A stretch of DNA of 7,998 nucleotides from a bacterium (GCA_011046315.1 DSAU01000583.1:1-7998), one strand, 5' to 3'; positions 1-6,896 are shown, counted from the stretch's first letter. Translations and numbers: made by a program. Notes: generated by a model from the letters alone, not told the origin.

Positions 1-17
1 GCCAACCATATTTAAGC

Positions 18-45
18 TTGACTTTATAATTAAAAATTGTAAATT
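18..45 (+). promoter_or_regulatory. Candidate sigma70-type promoter for the DUF1961 lipoprotein gene
   Basis: TTGACT (18-23) resembles a -35 box. It is followed after 16 nt by TAAATT (40-45), a weak -10 box, in a strongly A+T-rich stretch. Transcription from here would give a leader of about 160 nt before the ATG at 212. A short near-palindrome (CAAC-GAATT-GTTG, 77-89) lies within that leader and could be a regulatory site. The -10 match is poor and such sequences are common in A+T-rich DNA, so this is only a candidate. Confidence 0.25.
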
Positions 46-109
46 ATTAGTAACGCGAAACTATTGAATTGGTTAACAACGAATTGTTGCGCTTGAATCC
101 CACATCAAA

Positions 110-199
110 ATGACGTCGATTATAAATGTTGATTACGAAGCGCTGCTGGCAAATAAACTTCCAGATATGAACATTAAATTGAACAAGAAATCAACTTGA
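110..199 (+). CDS. Doubtful 29-codon ORF just upstream of the lipoprotein gene
   Basis: An ATG at 110 opens 29 codons that end at TGA 197-199, twelve bases before the ATG of the lipoprotein gene. The stop lies against that gene's ribosome binding site (AAGGAG, 199-204). The peptide begins MTSIINVDYEALL and has a lysine-rich end. It has no signal peptide, membrane segment or recognisable motif. There is no convincing Shine-Dalgarno sequence before the ATG. The reading frame stays open upstream to about position 77, without another ATG. It could be a leader peptide coupled to the downstream gene, the tail of a decayed gene, or chance. Position is the only argument for it. Confidence 0.18.
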   Translation: MTSIINVDYEALLANKLPDMNIKLNKKST

Positions 200-211
200 A
201 GGAGAGCCAAG

Positions 212-1084
212 ATGAGCTGTTTAAAAATTAATTTTTATTTTGCTGCCTATCTGGTAGTAATGCTGATTGGCTTAAATTGTCAAAAGCAAGAAAGACAATT
301 AAAATCAGCCGAAGAGTTGGTTGCATTACGAGACAGTATGGATCTGGTTGGACAACGAAAAACAGGCAAAAACAAGGCTTGGGGTAATTCCGATATTTCG
401 GGATTTGGAAAAGTAATCGAGTTTGGTGAGACGATTTTTGAAGATAACTTCCAGAATTTTGACAACTGGGTCCATGAAGGGCGCGGCGAATTAACTCAGC
501 CGACGCCGGAAATCATGCAGATCAATTGTATCGGTTCGGCTCAAGGAGGCGTCGGCTGCATGGCATTTTGCAAGCCTGATTTTCCCGATCAAATTTGTGT
601 AGAGTATGATTTGCGTATATTGACAACAAATGGGCTGTTGATTATTTTCATCGCCTGTCAGGGGCGACAGGGCGAGGACATGCTTGCGGATTTACCAACG
701 AGAAAGGGCGTATTCGCGGATTATGTCTACAACTCAAATCTGCGAAGCTACCACGTCAGCGTCAGCCGCTACGACGATGATGGTGTGCATACCGGCTTCA
801 GCAATTGGAGACGCAATCCGGGCTTGTTTTTGATGGCGCAGCAGCCCGACCTGTGCAAACAACCCGATAAATGGTATCACATTAAAATTGTTAAGAGCGG
901 CGGATTTCTGAAAATGACAGTAAATGATCAATTGGCAGGCGGCTTTATCGACCTCGAAGAAATTCCCGACCAAATTCCTGGCGTGGGCAAGCTCGGTTTC
1001 CGGGCAATCGGTAGCAATGTGATTGTGCAAATCAAAAATTTTCGGGTGAGAAAAATATTGGAAAAAGAATTGAAAACACAATGA
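212..1084 (+). CDS. DUF1961 (YesU-like) concanavalin-fold lipoprotein
   Basis: This is a 290-aa predicted lipoprotein. A hydrophobic segment (about residues 7-22) ends at Cys23, a relaxed lipobox because Asn is at -1. A charged linker follows (about 24-70), then a beta-rich domain (about 75-283). That domain matches the DUF1961 family, whose known member is Bacillus subtilis YesU, encoded among rhamnogalacturonan-utilisation genes. Shared landmarks are GED at 154-156, the NLRSYHVS strand near 176, the RNPGLFLMAQ block at 201-210, the WYHIKIVKSGG strand near 221 and GKLGFRAIG near 259. The family has a galectin/concanavalin A-like fold, so sugar binding or cleavage is possible but unproven. 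AAGGAG (199-204), 7 nt before the ATG, supports the start. It stands alone on the plus strand, convergent with the transport operon, and no carbohydrate genes are near. Family call fairly sure; function unknown. Confidence 0.8.
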   Translation: MSCLKINFYFAAYLVVMLIGLNCQKQERQLKSAEELVALRDSMDLVGQRKTGKNKAWGNSDISGFGKVIEFGETIFEDNFQNFDNWVHEGRGELTQPTPEIMQINCIGSAQGGVGCMAFCKPDFPDQICVEYDLRILTTNGLLIIFIACQGRQGEDMLADLPTRKGVFADYVYNSNLRSYHVSVSRYDDDGVHTGFSNWRRNPGLFLMAQQPDLCKQPDKWYHIKIVKSGGFLKMTVNDQLAGGFIDLEEIPDQIPGVGKLGFRAIGSNVIVQIKNFRVRKILEKELKTQ

Positions 1085-1113
1085 GATAATCTTGAAACCG
1101 CTTACAACCAACC

Positions 1114-1142
1114 GGCAGCAGGGTTATTTTTTCAAAGCTGCC
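1114..1142. terminator. Inverted repeat at the convergent gene ends, possible weak terminator
   Basis: GGCAGC (1114-1119) and GCTGCC (1137-1142) form a perfect 6-bp inverted repeat with a 17-nt A/T-rich loop. It spans the stop codon of the LolA-like gene and lies 30 nt after the stop of the lipoprotein gene. Neither strand shows a T-tract directly after the stem, so it is not a classical intrinsic terminator. The position between convergent genes is the main reason to list it. No better hairpin is visible in 1085-1123. Confidence 0.25.
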
Positions 1143-1861
1143 TTCGAAAAAAAATGATCCTGAATCGGCACATCAAAATCTATCGACTCCACAGTGAATT
1201 CAGTACCGCCGCCGGTTTTAAGCTCATCTTTAAAAACAACTTTTTTCGCCACCCACCTGTCGCCGGATAGCATCATCTCCTTAACTTCTGTCGTCTTTAA
1301 CAATCTGCCGCTTTTGGCGTAGCGCTCTTCCCGAAGCGGCAGGAACCTTTCCTTGTCCACCCAAATTTTTCGGGAGTAATAGGCAATGTTTTTCTGGCTG
1401 GCACTGAGTTCAAGCAGCCAACATTGCCGCCCCAACTGTGTATCCTCGCCGATCAGAGTTGGCTGGTAAAGTTGATGCAACCGTTGATCTTCCATCAAAT
1501 CTTCATAGGACAGGTCTGATCCCATAACCGATTGACGCAACATGTGCCCGCTAATCAAAATGGTTCTATCGGTCTGCGGGGAGTAAGTCCAAAGCTGGTC
1601 GCCCAGCTTCAGCATCTTTGTTCCTTTTTCACGGGGCGGAGCAAGATATTCTGTAAATGAATCATCAGTATTTCTCTGCCACGATTTTGCCTCGACGGTT
1701 CTTTCGCCGCGTCTGCCGTGTATTATCATTTTAAAAACAATGATTTTGCTGTCGGATAACATATTTTCATCTACTCGCTTTAGAATCTCATCTGCCGATT
1801 CTGTTTGAGAAAATAGCAGTGCCGGTAAAATCAATATCATAAAAAACATTATTTTTTTCAT
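1124..1861 (-). CDS. LolA-like periplasmic protein (outer membrane lipoprotein-sorting protein family)
   Basis: This is a 245-aa secreted protein. A signal peptide (residues 1 to about 19, Lys-Lys, hydrophobic core, LLFSQ end) precedes a LolA-fold domain of the family annotated 'outer membrane lipoprotein-sorting protein' (LolA_like). The family signature is clear: YLAPPREKGTKMLKLGDQLW (72-91), a short YSP strand, then ISGHML (103-108) and MGSDLSYEDL (113-122). The C-terminal half (about 140-235) supplies the remaining strands of the open barrel. By family analogy it carries a hydrophobic cargo across the periplasm, taken from the ABC permeases encoded just upstream. Its ATG overlaps the previous stop as ATGA, with AAGGAG 8 nt before, so translation is coupled. 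It is the last gene of the operon. It is not the housekeeping LolA, and its cargo cannot be read from sequence. Confidence 0.85.
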   Translation of the reverse strand: MKKIMFFMILILPALLFSQTESADEILKRVDENMLSDSKIIVFKMIIHGRRGERTVEAKSWQRNTDDSFTEYLAPPREKGTKMLKLGDQLWTYSPQTDRTILISGHMLRQSVMGSDLSYEDLMEDQRLHQLYQPTLIGEDTQLGRQCWLLELSASQKNIAYYSRKIWVDKERFLPLREERYAKSGRLLKTTEVKEMMLSGDRWVAKKVVFKDELKTGGGTEFTVESIDFDVPIQDHFFSKAALKK

Positions 1862-3132
1862 ACCTCAAGCTCCTTAAACAGTTGTGACGTTTGTCTTTTA
1901 TAAATGCCAACACCGGCAATTGAAGTTCCCAGCACGGTTGAAATAATTCCCGGCACAAATCCAATGATAAAACTGCCGAACGTTACTCGGGCTCTCAGCT
2001 CGTTGGGGATCATCATTGAAGTTTTTTTGAATAAAAAACTAAAATCGAGTCCATGAACCTGCATCAAATAGGCAATACCAACACCAGCAAGCGTTCCTAA
2101 AACAGAACCAAAGATAGCTATCATCACAGATTCCAGAATTAATGTTCGATAAACATGCCCCTTGTCTTCACCAATTGCCAGCCTTAGTCCAATTTCACCG
2201 TAACGGCGTAAGCTTCCCATCAAACCGGCATTCCATAAAACAATGGACATTGTAACTACGAATATCGTAATAATAATGATTGCCATTGAACCCACCATAT
2301 TGAGATAATCTGCCAGTCCGCTTTCATTGGGTAAGGTTCCCATACGGGGCGAAAACGGATCATCCGGATTCTTAAATTCTTTATTAAATGAGGCTGCGAT
2401 GAGCGTCGCTTGTTCGTCGTTATAAATATCATCCGCGAAGAAGCCCAATATTTCGCTGGCTGCATCTTGCATATCCAGAGCAAACTGAATATCTGAAATA
2501 TCAGTAAAAATGGCAGCGCGATCCATTGCCGCAATTCCAAACCGAACTGTGCCGGCGATTTTAAAATTCGCCATCGTCATACTGCCAAACATGGTGCTAC
2601 TGATCAACGTTGCCGTATCACTGGGTGCAACTTTCAATTTTTTCGCAAATTCATCAGCAATCAAAATTTCACCGGTCTTGTTTGGCATACGCCCGCTAAT
2701 GATAGCATCTTTTATATTTAATAGTTTACGTTCCGGACTAAATTCAGAAAATAAATTTACCGCCATACCGATAACCGGACCCTGGGTTTTTGTTTCCTTG
2801 TTCTCGTCAGGAATGTCCAATAATCCTCCGAATTTAATGCGCGGCGTCCACAACATTTGGTGATATTTTTCATTCAATGTTTGAAGCAAATTATCGACTC
2901 CAATAAATGCAAGGTCAATCGGATTTTGATCCGCTTCTTGAGCATACGCTTGAGTCATTATTCTCAAATGCCCGGTTTGATAATGTGCCGTGGAATTGAT
3001 CATTTGCGATACAACACCGTTTAAGTAAGAATATAAAAAGACCGAAAGGAACACCCCTGTAACAACAGTTAATACCGGAAACAATGATCGTGAGCGGTCG
3101 CGAATCAAACCTTTGAATAAGAATTTAATCAT
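1858..3132 (-). CDS. ABC transporter permease, FtsX/MacB (LolC/E) type, second subunit
   Basis: This is a 424-aa inner-membrane protein with the four-helix MacB/LolCE layout. TM1 is at about 18-40, a large periplasmic domain at about 41-275, and TM2-TM4 at about 278-303, 330-357 and 385-411. The periplasmic part is MacB_PCD-like and contains SGRMP...GEILIADEFAKKL (146-166), the usual 'assigned-to-an-intact-permease' block. The loop YGEIGLRLAIGEDKGHVYRT (311-330) is the FtsX-domain coupling segment that contacts the ATPase. Such permeases extract substrates from the outer leaflet by mechanotransmission rather than by a channel. The C-terminus (about 412-424) lacks the usual R-x(n)-P-x-x-AL ending that the partner subunit keeps. 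The ATG overlaps the preceding stop (ATGA), with AGAGGA 8 nt upstream. It probably pairs with the adjacent permease as a heterodimer. Confidence 0.88.
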   Translation of the reverse strand: MIKFLFKGLIRDRSRSLFPVLTVVTGVFLSVFLYSYLNGVVSQMINSTAHYQTGHLRIMTQAYAQEADQNPIDLAFIGVDNLLQTLNEKYHQMLWTPRIKFGGLLDIPDENKETKTQGPVIGMAVNLFSEFSPERKLLNIKDAIISGRMPNKTGEILIADEFAKKLKVAPSDTATLISSTMFGSMTMANFKIAGTVRFGIAAMDRAAIFTDISDIQFALDMQDAASEILGFFADDIYNDEQATLIAASFNKEFKNPDDPFSPRMGTLPNESGLADYLNMVGSMAIIIITIFVVTMSIVLWNAGLMGSLRRYGEIGLRLAIGEDKGHVYRTLILESVMIAIFGSVLGTLAGVGIAYLMQVHGLDFSFLFKKTSMMIPNELRARVTFGSFIIGFVPGIISTVLGTSIAGVGIYKRQTSQLFKELEV

Positions 3133-4301
3133 GTCAGTTTTCCTCTAAGAGCGTCGGTTGGTTTAAGTTTTGCGATTTTTCTTGTCGGTAAATAGCTGAC
3201 AATAGTGGTCACAATTAAAACAAGCAATGTCGTGCCGATGATAAGTCCGGCTGTGAAGGCGGGAAAAATTCTGTCCCCCATAGCAAAACCGTAACTATCT
3301 GTCGCCTCCGGTAAACCATATCCGGTTGAGGCGACATAGATGAGTAAGGGAATTCCATAAACAGCAGCCACCACCGCCGCTAAAACAGCGTGCATCGCGC
3401 CTTCTAAAGTAAACAATTGAATCAGCTTGGAGCGGGTCATTCCCAACGCCATTAACGTACCCATCTCTTTTCTTCTTCGGAAGATGGATAGTATTTGGGT
3501 GTCAAAAATAGCCAGCATTGCCAATAACAACAGCACAATATAAAAAATGCTTCCGCCGATTGATTTTGTTAGAAAAAGCGCCCTTAAATCCTGCATTAAA
3601 AATTCAAGGTCTTTGTACTGCCAATTATCAACCCTTTCGCTGAAGGGTGAGCTCTTTTCCAGCACAATGATGGTGGCTTCATTGGGCATTGCCGTCATTT
3701 CGCGCATTTTTTCAATGGGAATCCAAAGTTGCCCGTTATCAATATCCGAAACATCGGTATTCATTATTTGTACTATTTTTACTTCATCTGCATCGAATGT
3801 ACCATTGGCATCACGCCACCTTAGCGTAACATAATCTCCAATTTTTAGCCCGCTACTTTTTGCCATTCGGCTACCAATTAACGCCGGAATGGTTTCGTCG
3901 CTCGATATTAATACCTGAGTCGGAATGGATAATATCGTTTGACCCGGATCAATTCCCTTCAGCAAAGCGTTTTGAAATCGGTTATTGGGATAGATCGTTG
4001 CCTGCCGGATCAAGATTGGTGTTGCTTTTTTTTGTTCAATTAATTTTTGAAGATCATCCGGAATCTTTGCGTGAGCATCCTCCAGCGTTAACGGGTCGTA
4101 TGGATCATAATCGTTTTGCCAGTATTGCCCACCGCCGTATTGGGCGTCCAATGTCGCTTTTTCTATCTGGTCATTCATCCCGTTATAGAGTCCCTGCAAA
4201 AATATTATCGCCACAAAAGAAAACGAAAGTGCGATAACATTTAACCAGGTGCGCAGACCAGCCCGGTAAATGTTTTTAAAGGCAAGTTTGTGTATCATCA
4301 T
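3129..4301 (-). CDS. ABC transporter permease, FtsX/MacB (LolC/E) type, first subunit
   Basis: This is a 390-aa inner-membrane protein. TM1 is at about 18-40, a periplasmic MacB_PCD-like domain at about 41-248, and TM2-TM4 at about 250-274, 300-325 and 345-370. The coupling segment RRRKEMGTLMALGMTRSKL (275-293) and the closing LPTRKIAKLKPTDALRG (371-387) are textbook FtsX-domain features. The start is placed at ATG 4301, which forms an ATGA overlap with the ATPase stop and has AGGGA 9 nt upstream. A GTG at 4307 is in frame but only 3 nt from that Shine-Dalgarno sequence, and an ATG directly follows at 4298. With the ATPase and the second permease it should form an extractor complex moving a hydrophobic cargo out of the inner membrane. 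The two permeases differ clearly in sequence, which suggests a LolC/LolE-style division of labour. Confidence 0.88.
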   Translation of the reverse strand: MMIHKLAFKNIYRAGLRTWLNVIALSFSFVAIIFLQGLYNGMNDQIEKATLDAQYGGGQYWQNDYDPYDPLTLEDAHAKIPDDLQKLIEQKKATPILIRQATIYPNNRFQNALLKGIDPGQTILSIPTQVLISSDETIPALIGSRMAKSSGLKIGDYVTLRWRDANGTFDADEVKIVQIMNTDVSDIDNGQLWIPIEKMREMTAMPNEATIIVLEKSSPFSERVDNWQYKDLEFLMQDLRALFLTKSIGGSIFYIVLLLLAMLAIFDTQILSIFRRRKEMGTLMALGMTRSKLIQLFTLEGAMHAVLAAVVAAVYGIPLLIYVASTGYGLPEATDSYGFAMGDRIFPAFTAGLIIGTTLLVLIVTTIVSYLPTRKIAKLKPTDALRGKLT

Positions 4302-5008
4302 TTCCACATTTCCCTTTCTAAAATTTCATCCTTTTCCACCCTGCCATCATTCAGTGAGATTTTCCTTTTAAGATAGTGCATTACTTTCTCATCGTGAGTG
4401 GCAAAGATAAAGGTTGTATCAAGCCCCTTGTTTAACTGAACCATGGTCTTCATAATGTGATGTGAATTTTCGGCGTCCAGATTTGCGGTCGGTTCGTCAG
4501 CAATGACCAGTTCTGGTTTTTTAACGATCGCTCGTGCAATCGCTACCCGCTGGCTCTGTCCGCCTGATAGTTGGGCCGGTTTTGATTGTGCCCGGTCTGC
4601 CAACCCGACCCATTCCAACGCTTCCATGACCAATTTTTTCCGTTCCGAAGTCGCCATATTCTGAAGCAGCAGCGGAAATTCTACATTCTCAAAAACAGTA
4701 TAGACCGGCAATAAATTGAACGTTTGAAAAATAAATCCGATATGCTGGTTACGGAGTTGGGCAGCGCTCTTATGCGATAGTGTTTCGACTTTTCGTCCCA
4801 TAACATCAGCGCTGCCCTGGCTCGGCGAATCCAGTGTACCGATGATATTCAGCAGGGTGGTTTTACCGGAGCCGCTGGGACCGACAAGCCCAGAAAATTC
4901 CCCTTTCTTAAATATTAAATTCACGCCTTCGAGGGCAACCAGAGTAGTCGGTCCCATCGGATATATTTTTTTTAAACGTTCAGTTTTTATTAAATAAGAG
5001 TTGTTCAT
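4298..5008 (-). CDS. ABC transporter ATP-binding protein, LolD/MacB type
   Basis: This is a 236-aa cytoplasmic ATPase with every catalytic motif intact. It has Walker A GPSGSGKT (43-50), Q-loop Gln95 in IFQTFNLLP, signature LSGGQ (147-151), Walker B LVIADEPT (167-174), D-loop NLD (176-178) and switch His205 in ATHD. The length and the FQTFNLLP segment are typical of the LolD/MacB/FtsE group, which pairs with four-helix FtsX-type permeases. Two such permeases follow at once. It drives the cycle that loads cargo onto the LolA-like protein (inferred). ATG 5008 is chosen over an in-frame GTG at 5014 because that GTG overlaps the GGAGG ribosome binding site. The stop overlaps the next ATG. It is the first gene after the gap in the operon. 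Confidence 0.93.
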   Translation of the reverse strand: MNNSYLIKTERLKKIYPMGPTTLVALEGVNLIFKKGEFSGLVGPSGSGKTTLLNIIGTLDSPSQGSADVMGRKVETLSHKSAAQLRNQHIGFIFQTFNLLPVYTVFENVEFPLLLQNMATSERKKLVMEALEWVGLADRAQSKPAQLSGGQSQRVAIARAIVKKPELVIADEPTANLDAENSHHIMKTMVQLNKGLDTTFIFATHDEKVMHYLKRKISLNDGRVEKDEILEREMWK

Positions 5009-5013
5009 TACCA

Positions 5014-5018
5014 CCTCC
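5014..5018 (-). promoter_or_regulatory. Strong ribosome binding site that fixes the ATPase start
   Basis: Minus-strand GGAGG lies 5 nt upstream of ATG 5008. A GTG whose first base is 5014 would give a protein two residues longer but overlaps this site, so it cannot be the start. The strength of this site suggests that ATPase translation starts afresh here and is not coupled to the barrel gene about 90 nt upstream. Confidence 0.75.
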
Positions 5019-5021
5019 GTT

Positions 5022-5049
5022 AGATGCTCAAATAATTCAGAATGACAAG
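5022..5049. repeat. Possible remnant of a dispersed intergenic repeat
   Basis: The plus strand reads AGATGCTC, an A/T stretch, then TTCAGAATGACAAG (5036-5049). This closely resembles the 'AGATTCTTC...TTCAGAATGACAA' intergenic repeats I know from many Bacteroidota/Calditrichota-like genomes; the middle part appears decayed. Only one copy is in this window, so repeat status cannot be shown here. Confidence 0.3.
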
Positions 5050-5061
5050 AAAGGAGTAGCC

Positions 5062-5087
5062 GGGATAGCTGCGCTTCCCATTTTTTT
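5062..5087 (+). terminator. Hairpin plus T-tract facing the plus strand inside the operon gap
   Basis: GGGA-t-AGC (5062-5069) pairs with GCTTCCC (5073-5079), giving seven pairs with one bulged T and a 3-nt loop. A run of seven T follows at 5081-5087 after one A. This is a plausible intrinsic terminator for plus-strand transcription, yet all genes around it are on the minus strand. For the operon mRNA the same stem is only a hairpin, preceded by A's, and should not terminate. It may block antisense transcripts or act as a processing or stability element between the barrel gene and the ABC genes. Confidence 0.4.
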
Positions 5088-5098
5088 ACTTTTTAGCG

Positions 5099-6247
5099 CT
5101 AATGATTAAATACAAGCATTAGCTGAAACCCATTTCCGGAAAACTCATTACCGCCGGTTTGCGTTTGATTGGGATGAACTGTTTCCGGATTAAAAAAGGC
5201 AATGAGATAGAACAGCCAGTTGTCATAGGTCCGCTGCCAGTTTAGAAGCAAGTAATTGTCGCGATTTGTCCAGTCATAATAATAAATTCCGGATAACTGG
5301 TCGAGTAAGCCAATCGGATAATTTAGCGAGGATCCGATCAATTGAATCCTGTCACCAGCCCCAAAAATCTCGGTTGAATTTTCCCGACTAAAGAATTCAG
5401 CCAGCGCGGTTAAACCATTCCCCATGCCAAAAGTATAATCCGCGCCAATCGTCCACATTCGCTGGTATTTCATAAACGGGATATTAGTTTCCCGTTGCAT
5501 GATGCTTGCTTCAACCCACAGCCCAATTTCAATATCCACTTTAGCGTCGAAAGCAAAGCGGTTTTCATCAACCAAATTGGTATTTGAAAGCGCCACCTGT
5601 GCCGGGAGTCGCGAAAAATCTGCGCGACGATGATGATAGCTGAAGCCGATTTCCCCAACAAAAATCGGCAGTTGCAGCCGTCCGCCAAATTCAAGACCTT
5701 TGTCTTCGGTAGGGGCTATCTCCCAGCCTTTTAAATCGTTATTATCGTAAAGTCCCCACAACCAGATATTGGCATTATTATGAAAATAGTAGCGCAGCAA
5801 CAATCCGTAAACCCCATCGGTAAGCTTAAGCGGGTCGCGCGGGTCGATGCGGTCGAACCACATCAGCGGGCGAAACAGTATTGCCGAGCCAAAATTTATT
5901 TTCTGCAATCCAATCCGCACCTCAAATTGATTGCCTGCTAAACGCGCCCAAAGCCGATAAGGTTTGAACTTGCCTTCAAATTGTTGATTTTCCCAACTTT
6001 TAAATTTTCCTGCCACCTGGGTGTTAAGCGAAATTTCTGCGTCAGCAAACAGATGGCTGTTGAGCGCCTTTTTGATAGAAACATCCGGAACATACCGAAA
6101 TCCCGCTTTAGAAATCAGAGTTTTTTCAGGACTACCTGAAAGCCAGCCTGAAAACTGTCCGCGCCAGGTAGCGGTTTGTGAAAAAAGCATGTTCAGCCAT
6201 GTCAGCAGCAACAAGGTTGAAAAATATGACAAACTCCCGGGACGCAT
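5099..6247 (-). CDS. Predicted outer-membrane beta-barrel protein of the transport operon
   Basis: This is a 382-aa protein with a signal peptide (residues 1 to about 24, ending MLFSQ). The rest is dense in alternating aromatic/hydrophobic strands with short polar turns and has no transmembrane helix, as in outer-membrane barrels. The most distinctive block is RIGLQKINFG (111-120), RPLMWFDRIDPRDPL (126-140) and LTDGVYG (142-148). It recalls the 'inner strand plus NP-D' region of DUF1302-like porins, but I cannot assign a family. The chain ends FQLMLVFNH, with the aromatic Phe three residues from the end. ATG 6247 is preferred: it lies 1 nt after the tetR stop, with TGAGAA in the tetR tail as a weak ribosome site. 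A GTG at 6259 would add four residues and has no such site. It probably receives or exports the cargo at the outer membrane. Confidence 0.75.
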   Translation of the reverse strand: MRPGSLSYFSTLLLLTWLNMLFSQTATWRGQFSGWLSGSPEKTLISKAGFRYVPDVSIKKALNSHLFADAEISLNTQVAGKFKSWENQQFEGKFKPYRLWARLAGNQFEVRIGLQKINFGSAILFRPLMWFDRIDPRDPLKLTDGVYGLLLRYYFHNNANIWLWGLYDNNDLKGWEIAPTEDKGLEFGGRLQLPIFVGEIGFSYHHRRADFSRLPAQVALSNTNLVDENRFAFDAKVDIEIGLWVEASIMQRETNIPFMKYQRMWTIGADYTFGMGNGLTALAEFFSRENSTEIFGAGDRIQLIGSSLNYPIGLLDQLSGIYYYDWTNRDNYLLLNWQRTYDNWLFYLIAFFNPETVHPNQTQTGGNEFSGNGFQLMLVFNH

Positions 6248-6248
6248 T

Positions 6249-6845
6249 TTAATTCTCACTGTTTTTGGGGGTCAATATGCCATAAAAAAAGAAACTTGTC
6301 AGCTCCATGGCCAATTCATTGGGTGACTGATAAAGTTTTAAGAGCTGCTCATCGTTTACCATTTCTGTCATGTGATTCAAAAAGTAAAGTATGAATTCCG
6401 GTTTGATATTCTGACGGATATCACCATTTTCTCTGGCGATTTTAAATCCAGTTAAAATTTCATTTAAAGATTGCTGTCTCAACTTTTCGAGTAATTTGAC
6501 AATTTCCGGATTCGGATTTTTCCAGAGATCATGAAAAAACTCTTGACTCATCATTTTTGTCTGTTCGTGCTTTAGTTGAATTATCTGTTTAACCTTTTCC
6601 GGGAAAGCAACCTGCTGCGCCATAATTTTCCGGTATTCAGTCATTTGTTCTGAACAAATCCGCTTCAACAGATATTTAAGAATTTCGTTTTTATTCTTAA
6701 AATATTTATAGAAGGTCATTTTGCTGACATTCGCTTCAAAGCAAATTTCCGCTACGGTTACCCTGCGAATGCCAAACCGCATGAATAAATCATGGGCAGT
6801 GGTCACAAGTTGCCCAAATTTTTGCCCTCCATTGTTCCTGATCAT
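6249..6845 (-). CDS. TetR-family transcriptional regulator
   Basis: This is a 198-aa regulator with an N-terminal TetR DNA-binding domain (about residues 8-55). The helix-turn-helix VTVAEICFEANVSKMTFYKYFKNK (29-52) follows the family pattern, including the F-Y-x-Y-F recognition helix end. The all-helical C-terminal half (about 60-190) would form the dimer and the ligand pocket. It diverges from named members, so the ligand is unknown. GGAAGG (6852-6857, minus strand) lies 6 nt before the ATG. It is the first gene of the operon it likely represses, and two palindromes sit 37 to 84 nt upstream. Autorepression released by a hydrophobic ligand is the usual logic for TetR-controlled efflux or envelope operons (inferred). 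Its stop is 1 nt from the barrel-gene ATG. Confidence 0.92.
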   Translation of the reverse strand: MIRNNGGQKFGQLVTTAHDLFMRFGIRRVTVAEICFEANVSKMTFYKYFKNKNEILKYLLKRICSEQMTEYRKIMAQQVAFPEKVKQIIQLKHEQTKMMSQEFFHDLWKNPNPEIVKLLEKLRQQSLNEILTGFKIARENGDIRQNIKPEFILYFLNHMTEMVNDEQLLKLYQSPNELAMELTSFFFYGILTPKNSEN

Positions 6846-6881
6846 TCACTACCTTCCCAATGCGTATTTGTTCGAATTTAC

Positions 6882-6896
6882 GATATGTGTCATATC
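6882..6896. promoter_or_regulatory. Candidate TetR operator 1 (GATATG-tgt-CATATC)
   Basis: A perfect 6+6 palindrome with a 3-nt centre, 37 nt upstream of the tetR start codon. A TTGATA (minus strand, 6898-6893) that could serve as a -35 box overlaps it. Size, symmetry and place fit a TetR-type operator covering the operon promoter. Binding is inferred. Confidence 0.5.

Noticed and set aside
734..1111. 125-codon minus-strand ORF opposite the lipoprotein gene
   Set aside because: It lies antisense to a well-supported DUF1961 coding sequence. Its translation has no family features and it has no ribosome site of note.
5021..5048. Internal promoter for the ABC genes (TTGTCA -35, ATCTAA -10, minus strand)
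   Set aside because: The -10 is a poor match and lies directly against the GGAGG ribosome site, leaving no room for a transcription start before it.
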